In this document: in pieces, positions 25,130 through 35,248 of the stretch
Layout: the number at the start of each line of letters is the position of its first letter
How positions within the stretch are numbered: position 1 is the stretch's first letter
NCBI GenBank assembly: GCA_015067725.1
Contig: SVLX01000025.1
Location: forward strand, 1-38,740
DNA length: 38,740 nucleotides
Reading direction: 5' to 3'
Source of the DNA: Oscillospiraceae bacterium
GTDB taxonomy: Bacteria; Bacillota; Clostridia; Oscillospirales; Oscillospiraceae
Notes under the pieces: generated by a model
The model's database searches: none
What the model saw: the letters and a program-made list of their open reading frames with translations, nothing else
What the model was told of the DNA's origin: nothing
Position numbers and translations under genes: made by a program

Positions 25130-25153
25130 CCCGGCAGGATTAAACCTGCCGGG
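25130..25153 (-). terminator. Terminator of the giant protease gene
   Basis: A 9-base perfect GC-rich stem (25130-25138 with 25145-25153), then TCTTTGC on the minus strand. A second imperfect hairpin lies closer to the stop, around 25167-25190. Together they probably end the protease transcript. Confidence 0.6.
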
Positions 25154-25215
25154 CGATGTGTTTATTGGAGGAGGCAGCTCAGCCGCCTCCCCATAAGGAG
25201 AATCCAGTGCGGGTA

Positions 25216-28200
25216 TTACTGACCCAGCTCCATGAAGCGCATAAGGATGGTGGCAATCTGTGCCCGGATGCAAGTGCCTCTGGGCGCCAGAGTATCTTCG
25301 GTCATGCCGTTGATGATACCGACATCCACAGCCCAGGTGAAGGCATCCACAGCGTAGGCGCTGATGGAGCCGGCGTCAGTGAAGGCAGACAGGTCGCCGT
25401 CGTTCTCCACATCCACGCCCATGAGCTTGGCGTAGCGATACAGGAAGGTCACAACCTGCTCACGGGTGACAGACTGCTCAGGAGCGAACAGGGTGTCGGT
25501 GATGCCGGAGGTAATGCCGTTGGCATAAGCCCAAGCCACAGCCTCAGCGTACCAGGCGTTGTCCTTGACATCGCTGAACTGCCGGGTCAGCTCAGTCTCA
25601 GGAGCACCGGCCAGACGATACAGGACAGTCACAAGCTGAGCTCTGGTGGTGGTGCCATTGGGGGAGAAGGTTGTCTCACCAGTACCCTCCATGATGCCAC
25701 CGGCGACCACATGGTCAACGGCATCATGGAACCAGTCATCCAGCTTGACATCCTGGAACTTGGCGCTGGGACAGAAGGGAGCGGTCTCACGGGTTTCGGT
25801 AGCGCCACAGGCACAGGTGCGGGTCTCAATGCCGCCCTCGGTGCAGGTGGCTTCCTTGGTGACAACCCAGTCGCCATAGGTGTGACCGGTAGCGGGGACT
25901 ATGTCGTCCACATAGCTCTCGCCACAGCATACGCAGGTGTAAGTGGTATAGCCTTCCTCGGTGCAGGTGGGCTCGGTAATGACGGCCTCATACTGGTGAC
26001 CAACGGGGTCGGTCACATCGGTCATGTAGCTGTCACCACAGACGGTACAGATATGCTCGGTATAGCCGGCCTTGGTACAGGTGGGCTCAATGATCTTTGT
26101 CTCGTAGGTGTGACCGGAAACAGCAATATCCCGGTATTCGGTCTCACCACATTCGCAGGTACGCATTTCCTTACCCTTGTTCATGCAGTCGGGCTCGGTG
26201 ACGGTGACCCATTCGCCGAAGCTGTGACCGGTGGGGGCAACATAGTTGTCCTTATAGCTGTCGCCGCAGGAGCAGGTATAGGTGGTATAGCCCATCTCCG
26301 TGCAGGTGGGGTTGGTTACAACGGCCTCATAAGTGTGGTCGATGGTGGGTACCTTGTCGGAGACATAGGAGTCACCGCAACCGGTACAGACATAAGTGGT
26401 GTAGCCTTCTTCGGTACAGGTGGGGGCAGTGACAAAAGCCTCGTAGAAGTGACCGGGGGCGGTGTAGTCCTCACGGTAGGTATCACCGCACTTGGTGCAG
26501 AGGAAGACCTTGTAGCCGTCTTCGGTACAGGTGACTTCTTTGGACTCTGTCACTTTGTAGCTGTGACCGCCAACCTCATAGACGATGTCCATGGAGGTGG
26601 ATTCCTCGTCAACCCTGGAGGTGGTGTTGCGCTGGAGGGTAGCAACAGTGACCTTCGTCTCAATGTACTGGGCGGTGTAGGTGAAGTTCACCGTAGCCAG
26701 AATGCTCTCGGCGGTCATTGCCTTGACAGAGGCGTAAGCGAAGGTGACAGTACCATTCTCAGCATCCACCTTTACATCGGCGGTGCCGATGGCGGTGTTG
26801 GTGCCGGCGTAGGTCAGAACCTTGGGGTCATAGGTGATCCGCATAACACCATTGGTCACGTTCTCGCTCTCGGTGAGAGTGACGGCAACGGTGTTGTCGC
26901 CGGTGGTGACGCTACCACCACTGACAGAAACCTGAGGACGTTCCTTGTTGATGGTTTCTCCGGTCAGGGTATTGGTGCTGCCGCCGACACGGTTGGCGGC
27001 TGTTTCGGTAACAGGCTCTTCAGCCAGAGCTTCGCCGGTGTAGTTGTCGCAGACCAGCAGAGTCTCAGAGCTGGAGGTATTGGTGCCTTCGCCGCCGATG
27101 GGGTTCTTGACGGCATCGCCTTCGCCGTTGTCGTAGTTCAGCTCGTAGTCGGAATACAGGCTGGTCAGGTAGGTTGCGCCCTTCAGTTCGCCAACCTTTC
27201 TGGCCGCATAGCCTTCGGTCTTCAGGTCAACATAGAACAGCTCACCCTTACCTGCGCCGGACTCGGCAATCATCAGGCCGTGGTTGGTGCCGTCGTTGAT
27301 GCAGACCATAGACAGGTCATCGGAGCGGACGAAGTTCACGCCGATATTGCCCAGATAGCTGTGTCTCCAGTAACGCTGATAGAAGTTGTCAGCCTCAATG
27401 GTGGTGGGACGCAGCTCAATGACCAGACTGATCAGGTCACCGTTGTCACACAGGACATAGAACTCCTCGGCGGTGTAGCCGGTGGACTCGGTCATGCCAA
27501 CGAAGGTGATGGCGGCCAGGTCAGCATAGTTCTTAAGACCGGTGAACATATAGATGTCGTAGTAGTAGTCGTCAATGTAGTCCTTCTTCAGGAACTCAAC
27601 ATAGGTGGCATTGGCGACATAGAGGGGCTTGCCCATAGCCTCGGTGTAGAACTCTTCACCGGCCTTGTTCTTGGTCTTCAGCTTGTAGGCAGGGGCGGTG
27701 GTCAGGTCGTCGATGTCTTCTGCACCGAATCCCCAGCCATGATATTCGATGTCATAGCTCTTGAGATCGATGGAGACGAAGTTCCACCAGGCGAAGTTGT
27801 TCTGGATGTAGGGTTCAATATTGTGACCCCAAACCTTGCCTTCGTGGCCGCCGCCGCCCTTCACGACGATGCTGGAGGTGCCGTCGACGGTGTAGGTGGA
27901 GAGGTCGGAAGTCTTGATGGTGGCCCAATGGCTGGTACCATCAGCGGTGGTCACCTGACCATGGAAGGTCACATCGATGTCCAGCAGACCTTCAACGGTG
28001 ACGGTGGCGGAGGCAGAAGCGGTCTGACCCTGCTCGTTCACGTCAACGGAAGTGGCGGTGATGGTGGCGGTACCTTCACCGACAGCGGTGACAACACCAT
28101 TCTGGTCGACGGTGGCAACAGACTCATCGCTGGAGCTCCAAACCACGCCGCCGGTGTAAGTGCCGGGCAGGACCTTGGCAGAGAAGGTGGTAGTCTGCTC

Positions 28201-31200
28201 TTCGTAGAGGTTGGCAACAGCAGGAGTGACACGGACGGTCAGGTCAGTGACTCTGTCATACTGATACAGGCTGACTACGGGCCATACGTTCTCGCCGAAG
28301 TTACCCAGATCGGCAACCAGCATATTGCTCAGGTCAATGGCATACAGGTTGGCCAAATCGCCCTCAGCATAGCGGGACAGCAGCAGATGACCGGTGGTCT
28401 GATCATAGAACATGGAGGCGTAAGTGCCGCCGGTGACAGCGGAAACACCATCAAGGGCCAGATCCACGTGACCAATGTACTTCTGCTCATAGATTTCAAA
28501 GTCGGTATTGTTCTTGTAGGAGTACATGGACAGATACCAGAGGTTACCGCCTTCGGTCAAGATGTAGTAGCTGACGCAGGGCCAGTTGGCTTCACCTGTG
28601 GTGGCAGTGGCGGGAACGGTGTAAGTGCCACTGGACACATAAGCAATGGCGGCCATGGGGTCGCTGGAGAAGCTGGAAGAGAGGTCGAAATAGACCAGAG
28701 TACCGGCGGGCACATCGACCAGTTCAAGGAACTTACCGCCGTAGCACAGTGCGGTGGTCAGGCCAAAGGACTTACCATCGGCAGTGGCGGGGGCGGGAGC
28801 GGAGTCGGACCACATCCAGGTAGTGGAGATACCACCCATGGCCTTGGTCTCGAAGGTATCGGGGTCAACGGAGTACATGGTGCTGCCGTCGTGACCGTAA
28901 ATCACGCCGTCCAGCAGGCTGCCGCCGATGATGTACTCGGAGTCTTCGCTGAGGGCGGTCCACTGGTCGGGAGCTTCCGTGGTGAATTCGCTCCAGTGGG
29001 TGGTGCTTTCTGCGTCATAGACCAGACCGCTGAGCTTGATTTCAGGCAGAGCATTGACGGTTACTTCGCAGGTTGCCTGCAGATTGGGGGAAGCAACAGT
29101 GGTGGCGGTGATGGTGGCAGTACCAACACCAACGGCGGTAACCTTACCGTTCTCCACGATGGCAACATTCTCATCGGAGGAGGTCCAGATAACGCCCTTG
29201 TCTGCCAGATTCCAGGGGTAGACGGTGGCGGTTGTGGTGAACCAGGCACCTTCCAGCATGGTCATCTCGGTAATGTCCAGGAGGAGTGCTGTAGCGTTCG
29301 TGGAAGGAGGAACTATATCGGTGCTACCGGGAACAATGTAGAAGGCACCGTAATAGTCACCCAGTCTGGAGGCGTAGGTGCTGGAGGAACTGCCGGAGTA
29401 ACTGCTGGCCTTTACGGCCTTGCCGGTCTCCAGGTTGAAGCGATACAACGCATTGTTGCTGGAGGAGTAGCTGTTGCTGCTGGCACAGCACCAGTATAGG
29501 CTATCCGTGGTGAAGTCCCAGGCCAGATTGCCTTCTCCATAGGTATCTGCATCGCTGCTTCTGTTGTCGACGACGGGATGCAGATTGTTGACCGCACCGT
29601 CAACAATGTCACTGGCGGTCCACTTATAGAGGAAAGTGGCATAGCTGCTCTTGCCGGAGTTGATGCCCCAGAAGTTGCCCTCGCTATCGATGGCCAGGCC
29701 CTGGAGTTTTTTGAAGGTTGCGCTACTGCTATTTGCGGGATTATACAGACTCATGGTAAAAGCCTGAGTCAACTCGCCGGTCAGAAGATTCATGGTATAG
29801 ACGATGCTGTTATCGCCTACTGCATACATCTTGTTGTCGGTGTAGTTGAAGGCCATATCCCAGATCGTGCCGGTTGAAGCGGTGAAATCACCCACTTCGC
29901 TGTATGCGGATAACTCATCCTGAGGCGCAGCATAAATTTTGCCGTTGTCCGCAGCCATGAATACATAGCCGTCCACATACTCGGCGGCGGTCAGATTGAT
30001 GGCGTTATCCATTGCACCGACCTGAGTCAGACCCTCATAACCGTTGTAAGAAACATAGAGGTGGTCGGGGTCGATTTCCATCCAGCGGGAACCGGAGCCG
30101 ATGCTGGCAAGATTGGTGTAGGTAAAACCAAACATTCTGCCTGCAAAGTCTTCGCCTTCGCCACCATAGATGATTCTGTAGGCGGAAGTATTGTTGGCGT
30201 AGTCAGCCACAAGGACAACGCACTCTTCACCAACGGAAGCACCAGACAAATCGATTTCGACGCCGCAGGGCTGTCCTGCTTCGGTCTGGGCGGGGAAGCC
30301 ATAGCCATAAGTCTTGCTACCAGAGAGACTGACGACCTGAACAGCAGAAACATAGTTATTGTCCTGTGCGGTCACGATCAGGTTGCCGGTCTTCATGTCT
30401 TTGTAGATGTCAACGATTTCGGGGGCAGTATCGTCCACGGTCATGGTGGTGGAGATGAATGCGCCCTTGCCCAGAGTGCCGTCAGCAATCAGCTTTCTGA
30501 CCTGCTCGGCAGTCAGAGCGCCATTGGTCTGGTAATACTCGGGGATAGCTACAACGGAGACGGTGAACTTGTCACCCTCAGCAAGACCCAGAGCACTGAC
30601 CTTCTTGTTGATGGTGATGTTCTGGGTGGTATTCTGCCAGGAACCGTAGTTTGCGTAGTAATAAGAGCCGTAGACACGGTTGCTGACACCGCTCATGGAG
30701 ATGATTTCACCATCTTCACCGGTGATCACCCAAAGCAGGGCATCGGCATTGCGCATCATACCAACGGGGTAGGAGCTGATGGTAGATCCGGAGCTGATGG
30801 CCACACGCTCTGCGGGATAGCCATTGGCTTCGATGAAGTAAGGGTTACCAATCTGCCAGTAGGTGTTCTTGTCGCCAGGGTACTTGATGATCAGGTTGTT
30901 GGACACATAGCCGGTATAGGGCATCTTGTAATCCTGATACACATAGTCGGTGTAGGAGATGGGCTCAAACATGGAGGCATCAGTCCAGTTGCCATAGAAG
31001 CCCATAACGGGGATGGAATGGGTCACGTCGGTGAACACACCTTCCTCAGTGGCAGTGGGCAGGACATAGACATAGCCCTGCACATAAGTGCCATTGGGGT
31101 AGTAGGCGTCCATGAAGTCCTTAACACTCTGGGGCAGGGTAGCCTTGACGGTGATTTCCACTTTGCCGCCGGCGGGGAGGGTGATATTTCTGGTTTCCAT

Positions 31201-33825
31201 GGAGTCCAGAATCAGGTAAGCATCATAGGTGGTGACTTCGCCGTTGCCGTCCACATCAGCAATTTCAGCAATGGTCTCACGAGTGCCGGAGCAGTACTCC
31301 ACAATAATCTGTGCGTCTTCGGCATCGGTGTCGCCATCTTCGTCCAGATCACAGACGGCGGTGGAGACAGGGACGAAAGCCTCACCGCCGACCATAAAGG
31401 TCACTTCGGCGGGCAGGGCAGTGGTCCAGGTGTCCAGCCAGATGTAGCCGGCATAGGCAAACAGACCCTGAGTGAAGAAGTCAGCGGCCAAAGTATAGGT
31501 ATTGGCGCTGTCGGTCATGTTGTTGAGGGTGAAGGAGAAGCTGTACTCGCCCTTGCGCTGGGGGTCGTCGCCCAGTTCAGCCTTGACCTTGCCGTCAATC
31601 CAGGACTCGGTGGCATCTTCGCCCATCATAATATAGGACTGAGCGGAGACGGCGTTGCCTACATTGCCAAGGCCGGCGCCCTGACGGAGAACGGCATAGT
31701 AGTTGCCGCCGCTTTCCTGCTCAAACATGGGTTCAGCGGTGGACATCAGCAGACTCTGGGCAAGCTGACGGGTGGTCAGACCGGTCTTTTCATCAAGACC
31801 ATTCTCCCGGATGTGCTGGGCAACCAGAGCGGCCATACCGGCGACCTGAGGCGCGGCCATGGAAGTACCGGACATAATCTCGTATGCTGTACCGCCTTCC
31901 ACAGAGCCGTCAACGGAGTAGATGTTGCCGCCGGGGGCGGTGATTTCAGGCTTCAGCTCCAGCGTGCCGGGGACACCCCAGGAGGAGAAGGAGCTGATGG
32001 TGTAGTATTCGCTGTAGTAGGACTGCGCGGCCAGACTGGAGGAAACGGTCATGGTGCCCTTGTAATACAGCACGTTGCCTTCTTCGTCGGTAACGGCAGT
32101 GGCATTGGCCTTCATCTGCTGACCAGCCTCCTGAGTGATGGAGACAACGGGAGCGGTGTAGTTGTAGCCGGTCAGATTCAGGTAAATGACACCGGCGGTA
32201 TTGTTGGCAATGATGACACCGGCGGCACCATTGGACACAGCGGCATTGGCCTTCTCGAAGAAGGAGGTAGTACCGCGGGAGCAGATGGCAATCTTACCGG
32301 GCAGGACATCGGCAATAGCGGCAAATTCTTCCGCAGTACCAACACTGTCCAGAAGGATGTACTCATAAGCTGTGCCAGCCAGAGTCAGCAGAGAGACATT
32401 CTTGGCACTCTGACCGTCATTGAAGAAGATGATGTCTTCTCCGGCGGTGAAGTAGTTGCCGGTAACGCCGTCATTGTTGACGGAAGCCACAGCCAGCGTA
32501 TTGGTGTAAGCGCCGGGAGCACCACCGGAGTACATGCTGACATCGGTGTTGTACAGGTAGGGCACACCGGAGACTGCATTGTCCGCCCAGTGACCATTGT
32601 TACCACCGGAGCAGGTCACCACGGTGTCGCAGGTGGTCAGACTGTCCAGGATTTCCCGATAGGTGGCGTTGTAGCCAAAGCCGTGAGCGGCAGTGCCCAG
32701 GGACAGGTTCACGGAGTCACAGCCCAGAACAATGGCATCCTCAATGGCGGCCATATAGTCGGAGTCATAGGCGCCGCCGGTCTTGCCGAAGACCTTCATG
32801 ACAATGATCTGGGCATCGGGGGCAACACCCTGAGCCAGAACGGTATCCAGCGCTCTGGAGAAGGAACCGTCAGCATTGGGAATGAAGGCGTTGGCGGCGG
32901 CAATACCCTCAACATGAGAGCCGTGTTCACCCTGAGAGTCGTTGTCGTGGGTGATGTCCAAATCGCTATCCACATAGTTGAAGGCATAAGGAATCTTGTT
33001 GTTGATGTACAGGGAAGCGGCATCGGTGGCAGGGATGTTGAGCTGCTCCTGAACGGAAGCGATTTCTTCGGCGTCCAGCAGGTTCAGCTTGGCGACATAG
33101 TCCTCAACATCCATCTTGGCCAGACCAGCCTGATAAGCCAAAGCGTAATTATAACCGGCAGGGGAGAAGGACTGGTGGTCAGTATCGATACCGGTATCGA
33201 TAACCGCAATCCGGCTGCCGGCGCCGGTGTAACCGTTGGCATAGGCTGCACTGGTGCCAATCATGGTGCCGGCGGTGGCGGTATTGGGGTGGCTGACCTT
33301 CTCGGAGGAGTAGACGGCGGGCTCATACCGGGTCTCCAGAACCACATCCTCAACGCCGGGAATCTCACGGATAAGCTCCAGCTTGCCGTACTGAACGTTG
33401 GCGGAGATGATGTTGGCGGCCAGGGTCAGATTCCAGGCCACATCCAGTCTGGTATTCAGAGCCTTCTCGATGGCGGCGGTAATCTGAGCCTGCTCGGTCT
33501 GCAGACTCTGCCGATAAGCCATGGCTTCCGTATTCTGGGCAATGTCCAGAGTGGAGAAGCCGGCCTCGATGGTGGAGCTTCTGTCCAGAACGATGGAGAC
33601 ACGGACGATGTCCTTGTCGTCATGTTCCGGGATGGAATCGATTTCCAACTCGTCGGTGGTATCCAGACCTTCGAGCGTGAAACCATTGGCATCGATTTTC
33701 TCGATGTTCAGTTTTGTCCGGTCAACAGGTGCGGCAGATACTCTGCTCACAGGAACGGCAAAGCCGATGAGCATTGCAACCACCAACAGCATCGACACAA
33801 GACGGGCGGTTAGGTGCTTTTTCAT
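25216..33825 (-). CDS. Giant S-layer-anchored subtilisin-like (S8) protease
   Basis: A 2869-residue exported protease. A Sec signal peptide spans residues 1-31, then an I9-like propeptide. The S8 catalytic domain holds Asp210 (VIDTGIDTDH), His304 (GEHGSHVEG) and Ser655 (SGTSMAAP), all present; a PA-type insert lies near residues 425-580. C5a-peptidase-like Fn3 regions follow, then a dockerin-like pair of EF-hand loops (about 822-875), long propeller-like segments, Big_2 domains (about 1515-1592 and 1858-1947), a cohesin-like domain (about 2293-2417) and seven Cys-rich repeats of about 36 residues (2419-2680). Three SLH domains (2685-2869) anchor it to the wall. It probably degrades extracellular proteins. 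AAAGGAGAATTCCC precedes the ATG. Confidence 0.93.
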   Translation of the reverse strand: MKKHLTARLVSMLLVVAMLIGFAVPVSRVSAAPVDRTKLNIEKIDANGFTLEGLDTTDELEIDSIPEHDDKDIVRVSIVLDRSSTIEAGFSTLDIAQNTEAMAYRQSLQTEQAQITAAIEKALNTRLDVAWNLTLAANIISANVQYGKLELIREIPGVEDVVLETRYEPAVYSSEKVSHPNTATAGTMIGTSAAYANGYTGAGSRIAVIDTGIDTDHQSFSPAGYNYALAYQAGLAKMDVEDYVAKLNLLDAEEIASVQEQLNIPATDAASLYINNKIPYAFNYVDSDLDITHDNDSQGEHGSHVEGIAAANAFIPNADGSFSRALDTVLAQGVAPDAQIIVMKVFGKTGGAYDSDYMAAIEDAIVLGCDSVNLSLGTAAHGFGYNATYREILDSLTTCDTVVTCSGGNNGHWADNAVSGVPYLYNTDVSMYSGGAPGAYTNTLAVASVNNDGVTGNYFTAGEDIIFFNDGQSAKNVSLLTLAGTAYEYILLDSVGTAEEFAAIADVLPGKIAICSRGTTSFFEKANAAVSNGAAGVIIANNTAGVIYLNLTGYNYTAPVVSITQEAGQQMKANATAVTDEEGNVLYYKGTMTVSSSLAAQSYYSEYYTISSFSSWGVPGTLELKPEITAPGGNIYSVDGSVEGGTAYEIMSGTSMAAPQVAGMAALVAQHIRENGLDEKTGLTTRQLAQSLLMSTAEPMFEQESGGNYYAVLRQGAGLGNVGNAVSAQSYIMMGEDATESWIDGKVKAELGDDPQRKGEYSFSFTLNNMTDSANTYTLAADFFTQGLFAYAGYIWLDTWTTALPAEVTFMVGGEAFVPVSTAVCDLDEDGDTDAEDAQIIVEYCSGTRETIAEIADVDGNGEVTTYDAYLILDSMETRNITLPAGGKVEITVKATLPQSVKDFMDAYYPNGTYVQGYVYVLPTATEEGVFTDVTHSIPVMGFYGNWTDASMFEPISYTDYVYQDYKMPYTGYVSNNLIIKYPGDKNTYWQIGNPYFIEANGYPAERVAISSGSTISSYPVGMMRNADALLWVITGEDGEIISMSGVSNRVYGSYYYANYGSWQNTTQNITINKKVSALGLAEGDKFTVSVVAIPEYYQTNGALTAEQVRKLIADGTLGKGAFISTTMTVDDTAPEIVDIYKDMKTGNLIVTAQDNNYVSAVQVVSLSGSKTYGYGFPAQTEAGQPCGVEIDLSGASVGEECVVLVADYANNTSAYRIIYGGEGEDFAGRMFGFTYTNLASIGSGSRWMEIDPDHLYVSYNGYEGLTQVGAMDNAINLTAAEYVDGYVFMAADNGKIYAAPQDELSAYSEVGDFTASTGTIWDMAFNYTDNKMYAVGDNSIVYTMNLLTGELTQAFTMSLYNPANSSSATFKKLQGLAIDSEGNFWGINSGKSSYATFLYKWTASDIVDGAVNNLHPVVDNRSSDADTYGEGNLAWDFTTDSLYWCCASSNSYSSSNNALYRFNLETGKAVKASSYSGSSSSTYASRLGDYYGAFYIVPGSTDIVPPSTNATALLLDITEMTMLEGAWFTTTATVYPWNLADKGVIWTSSDENVAIVENGKVTAVGVGTATITATTVASPNLQATCEVTVNALPEIKLSGLVYDAESTTHWSEFTTEAPDQWTALSEDSEYIIGGSLLDGVIYGHDGSTMYSVDPDTFETKAMGGISTTWMWSDSAPAPATADGKSFGLTTALCYGGKFLELVDVPAGTLVYFDLSSSFSSDPMAAIAYVSSGTYTVPATATTGEANWPCVSYYILTEGGNLWYLSMYSYKNNTDFEIYEQKYIGHVDLALDGVSAVTGGTYASMFYDQTTGHLLLSRYAEGDLANLYAIDLSNMLVADLGNFGENVWPVVSLYQYDRVTDLTVRVTPAVANLYEEQTTTFSAKVLPGTYTGGVVWSSSDESVATVDQNGVVTAVGEGTATITATSVDVNEQGQTASASATVTVEGLLDIDVTFHGQVTTADGTSHWATIKTSDLSTYTVDGTSSIVVKGGGGHEGKVWGHNIEPYIQNNFAWWNFVSIDLKSYDIEYHGWGFGAEDIDDLTTAPAYKLKTKNKAGEEFYTEAMGKPLYVANATYVEFLKKDYIDDYYYDIYMFTGLKNYADLAAITFVGMTESTGYTAEEFYVLCDNGDLISLVIELRPTTIEADNFYQRYWRHSYLGNIGVNFVRSDDLSMVCINDGTNHGLMIAESGAGKGELFYVDLKTEGYAARKVGELKGATYLTSLYSDYELNYDNGEGDAVKNPIGGEGTNTSSSETLLVCDNYTGEALAEEPVTETAANRVGGSTNTLTGETINKERPQVSVSGGSVTTGDNTVAVTLTESENVTNGVMRITYDPKVLTYAGTNTAIGTADVKVDAENGTVTFAYASVKAMTAESILATVNFTYTAQYIETKVTVATLQRNTTSRVDEESTSMDIVYEVGGHSYKVTESKEVTCTEDGYKVFLCTKCGDTYREDYTAPGHFYEAFVTAPTCTEEGYTTYVCTGCGDSYVSDKVPTIDHTYEAVVTNPTCTEMGYTTYTCSCGDSYKDNYVAPTGHSFGEWVTVTEPDCMNKGKEMRTCECGETEYRDIAVSGHTYETKIIEPTCTKAGYTEHICTVCGDSYMTDVTDPVGHQYEAVITEPTCTEEGYTTYTCVCCGESYVDDIVPATGHTYGDWVVTKEATCTEGGIETRTCACGATETRETAPFCPSAKFQDVKLDDWFHDAVDHVVAGGIMEGTGETTFSPNGTTTRAQLVTVLYRLAGAPETELTRQFSDVKDNAWYAEAVAWAYANGITSGITDTLFAPEQSVTREQVVTFLYRYAKLMGVDVENDGDLSAFTDAGSISAYAVDAFTWAVDVGIINGMTEDTLAPRGTCIRAQIATILMRFMELGQ

Positions 33826-33942
33826 GGGAATTCTCCTTTACTTTGTATTACCGGTTATCCGGCGATTTATATTCAGGACGGTATGCCCTAAATACCAGAG
33901 GTGGGAATTGCGTGTTGTGCGAACAGACACTAATAAAGTTGC

Positions 33943-33950
33943 TTGTACAA
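33943..33950. promoter_or_regulatory. Palindrome at the protease transcription start, possible operator
   Basis: TTGTACAA is an 8-base perfect palindrome located immediately downstream of the -10 box, at the expected start of transcription of the protease. The adjacent gene encodes a winged-helix protein, so this is a candidate binding site. The link is inference. Confidence 0.35.
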
Positions 33951-33952
33951 AC

Positions 33953-33981
33953 ACTATACCACATAACTGCCGGATAGTCAA
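33953..33981 (-). promoter_or_regulatory. Promoter of the giant protease
   Basis: On the minus strand TTGACT (33976-33981), 17-base spacer and TATAGT (33953-33958). The leader is about 120 nt long and contains a small hairpin (33880-33896). Confidence 0.7.
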
Positions 33982-33991
33982 TTTCTTTTTC

Positions 33992-34028
33992 AAAAAAATA
34001 GCACCCAACGGTGCTTGCCGTTGGGTGC
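33992..34028 (-). terminator. Terminator of the winged-helix regulator gene
   Basis: On the minus strand an 11-base perfect stem (34018-34028 with 34001-34011) is followed by TATTTTTTT. It lies just after the stop of the regulator gene and separates it from the protease promoter. Confidence 0.88.
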
Positions 34029-34034
34029 GTATCG

Positions 34035-35126
34035 TTATCGAAACAGTAAATCCTCCACTTGCTGAAAGAATGCACAAATGGCCGTTTTGTCGGTTTGGTA
34101 GTAATTCCGCTGGGCTTCCCGCTGTTGTTGCAAGAATCCATAGTTGTGCAGAAGGGTCAGGGTGCGGGACATATTGCCGGGGTCAGAACCAATGATATCT
34201 GCCAGCTCGTGGCAGTAGGAACGTTCTTTGCTCAGTCGCCGCAGAATGTCCAGCCGCCGCTTGTCACTGAGAATCTTCAGGGTCGCGCTGACGCTGTCGA
34301 GAATCATGTCCTGATTCACCAGTTGGCTCTTTACGGTGACACCGCAGCCCACATAGAGGAAATTCCGTCCGGAAGTGTTGACCACAGACTGCTCCATATC
34401 ATAGAAAATCCGGTTGTAGCTCATGGCAGAAATGATCACATCGGTATGTTCGCCGGCGCCACGGACGGATTCCGGACCAAAGACACCACTGAGGAAATCC
34501 AAGGGGTCAACCGGGCAATTATTCCAGTAAGATTCCACTTCGCGCAACATCCAGTCTGCCATATGCAGAGTGTTTTCCAGCTTTTTAGCCACAGGACGGA
34601 TGGCCTCAGCCAGCTCTGCCATGGTGCGGTCGAAATTCCTTAGCGCGCGATACAGGCTGAGTTGAAACTCTGCGGGCAAATCCAGGGCGCAAATCTGTTC
34701 AATCAGTTCGCCGGGCGAGCCCTCATCTTCGGACATATCCAGGACAGCAGTGCCATAGCCCTTAATCCATGCCCCTCGCGCCTGCAGTCGATGCCACGCC
34801 TCACAGCACTCTGCGATGCTCTCGTCAAATCCCGGTTCTGCCATAGAGCAGAAAGAACGAATCAGACAGCGGGCCAGACACGGACCATCTGACTTCTGAC
34901 TCAGGTCAGCACAGCCAAAGAATCGCAACAGTTGCGGGTCATAGGGGTCAAGCCCCTCACAGGATATGGCCATAATCTCATCCAGTAACTCCAGACGGCG
35001 AACAATTTCCTCGCCGGAATCCCGTTTGCTGAGCAGAGACCGATAGGAGATTCCGTTGACAAAGCGGTATAGCATCTCTGCTGTTTCCATGAGAATATAG
35101 GTCTTCCGAATGATTTTATGTCCCAT
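34035..35126 (-). CDS. ArsR-like winged-helix regulator with large N-terminal domain
   Basis: A 363-residue protein. Residues about 290-355 form an ArsR-type winged helix: ATLKILSDKRRLDILRRL, a SYCHELADIIGSDPGNMSRT recognition helix, HNYGFLQQQREAQRNYYQ and an acidic end. The first 280 residues are mostly helical, contain many Cys, Glu and Arg residues and match no sensor domain I know. Similar long ArsR-like proteins with helical N-terminal parts occur in Clostridia. The ATG at 35124-35126 has GAGGAGG 7 bases upstream, so the longer in-frame start is rejected. It sits directly upstream of the giant protease on the same strand, with a terminator and a separate promoter between, making the protease a likely but unproven target. 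Confidence 0.8.
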   Translation of the reverse strand: MGHKIIRKTYILMETAEMLYRFVNGISYRSLLSKRDSGEEIVRRLELLDEIMAISCEGLDPYDPQLLRFFGCADLSQKSDGPCLARCLIRSFCSMAEPGFDESIAECCEAWHRLQARGAWIKGYGTAVLDMSEDEGSPGELIEQICALDLPAEFQLSLYRALRNFDRTMAELAEAIRPVAKKLENTLHMADWMLREVESYWNNCPVDPLDFLSGVFGPESVRGAGEHTDVIISAMSYNRIFYDMEQSVVNTSGRNFLYVGCGVTVKSQLVNQDMILDSVSATLKILSDKRRLDILRRLSKERSYCHELADIIGSDPGNMSRTLTLLHNYGFLQQQREAQRNYYQTDKTAICAFFQQVEDLLFR

Positions 35127-35169
35127 AATAGTGCCTCCTCTGCACGACATCCGTGCGGTGCTACCCTTT

Positions 35170-35198
35170 ACTTTAGGGAATTTGGAGCGAAAAGTCAA
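35170..35198 (-). promoter_or_regulatory. Promoter of the winged-helix regulator
   Basis: On the minus strand TTGACT (35193-35198), 17-base spacer and TAAAGT (35170-35175). A short inverted repeat, GCACG with CGTGC (35142-35156), lies between it and the ribosome binding site and could be an operator. Confidence 0.6.
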
Positions 35199-35248
35199 GA
35201 GAAGTTTTGCCAAGTCCGAAACTTAACGGAAAAACTCCGGGAATTTTC

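Noticed and set aside
25156..29499. Very long open frame on the plus strand (about 1447 codons)
   Set aside because: It lies opposite the giant protease and stays open because of the codon use of that gene. The predicted product is Gly/Val/Asp-rich without domains, and there is no ribosome binding site.
30061..33813. Second long open frame on the plus strand (about 1250 codons)
   Set aside because: Same reason: it is the complement of the protease, whose signal peptide, catalytic triad and SLH domains prove the minus strand to be coding.
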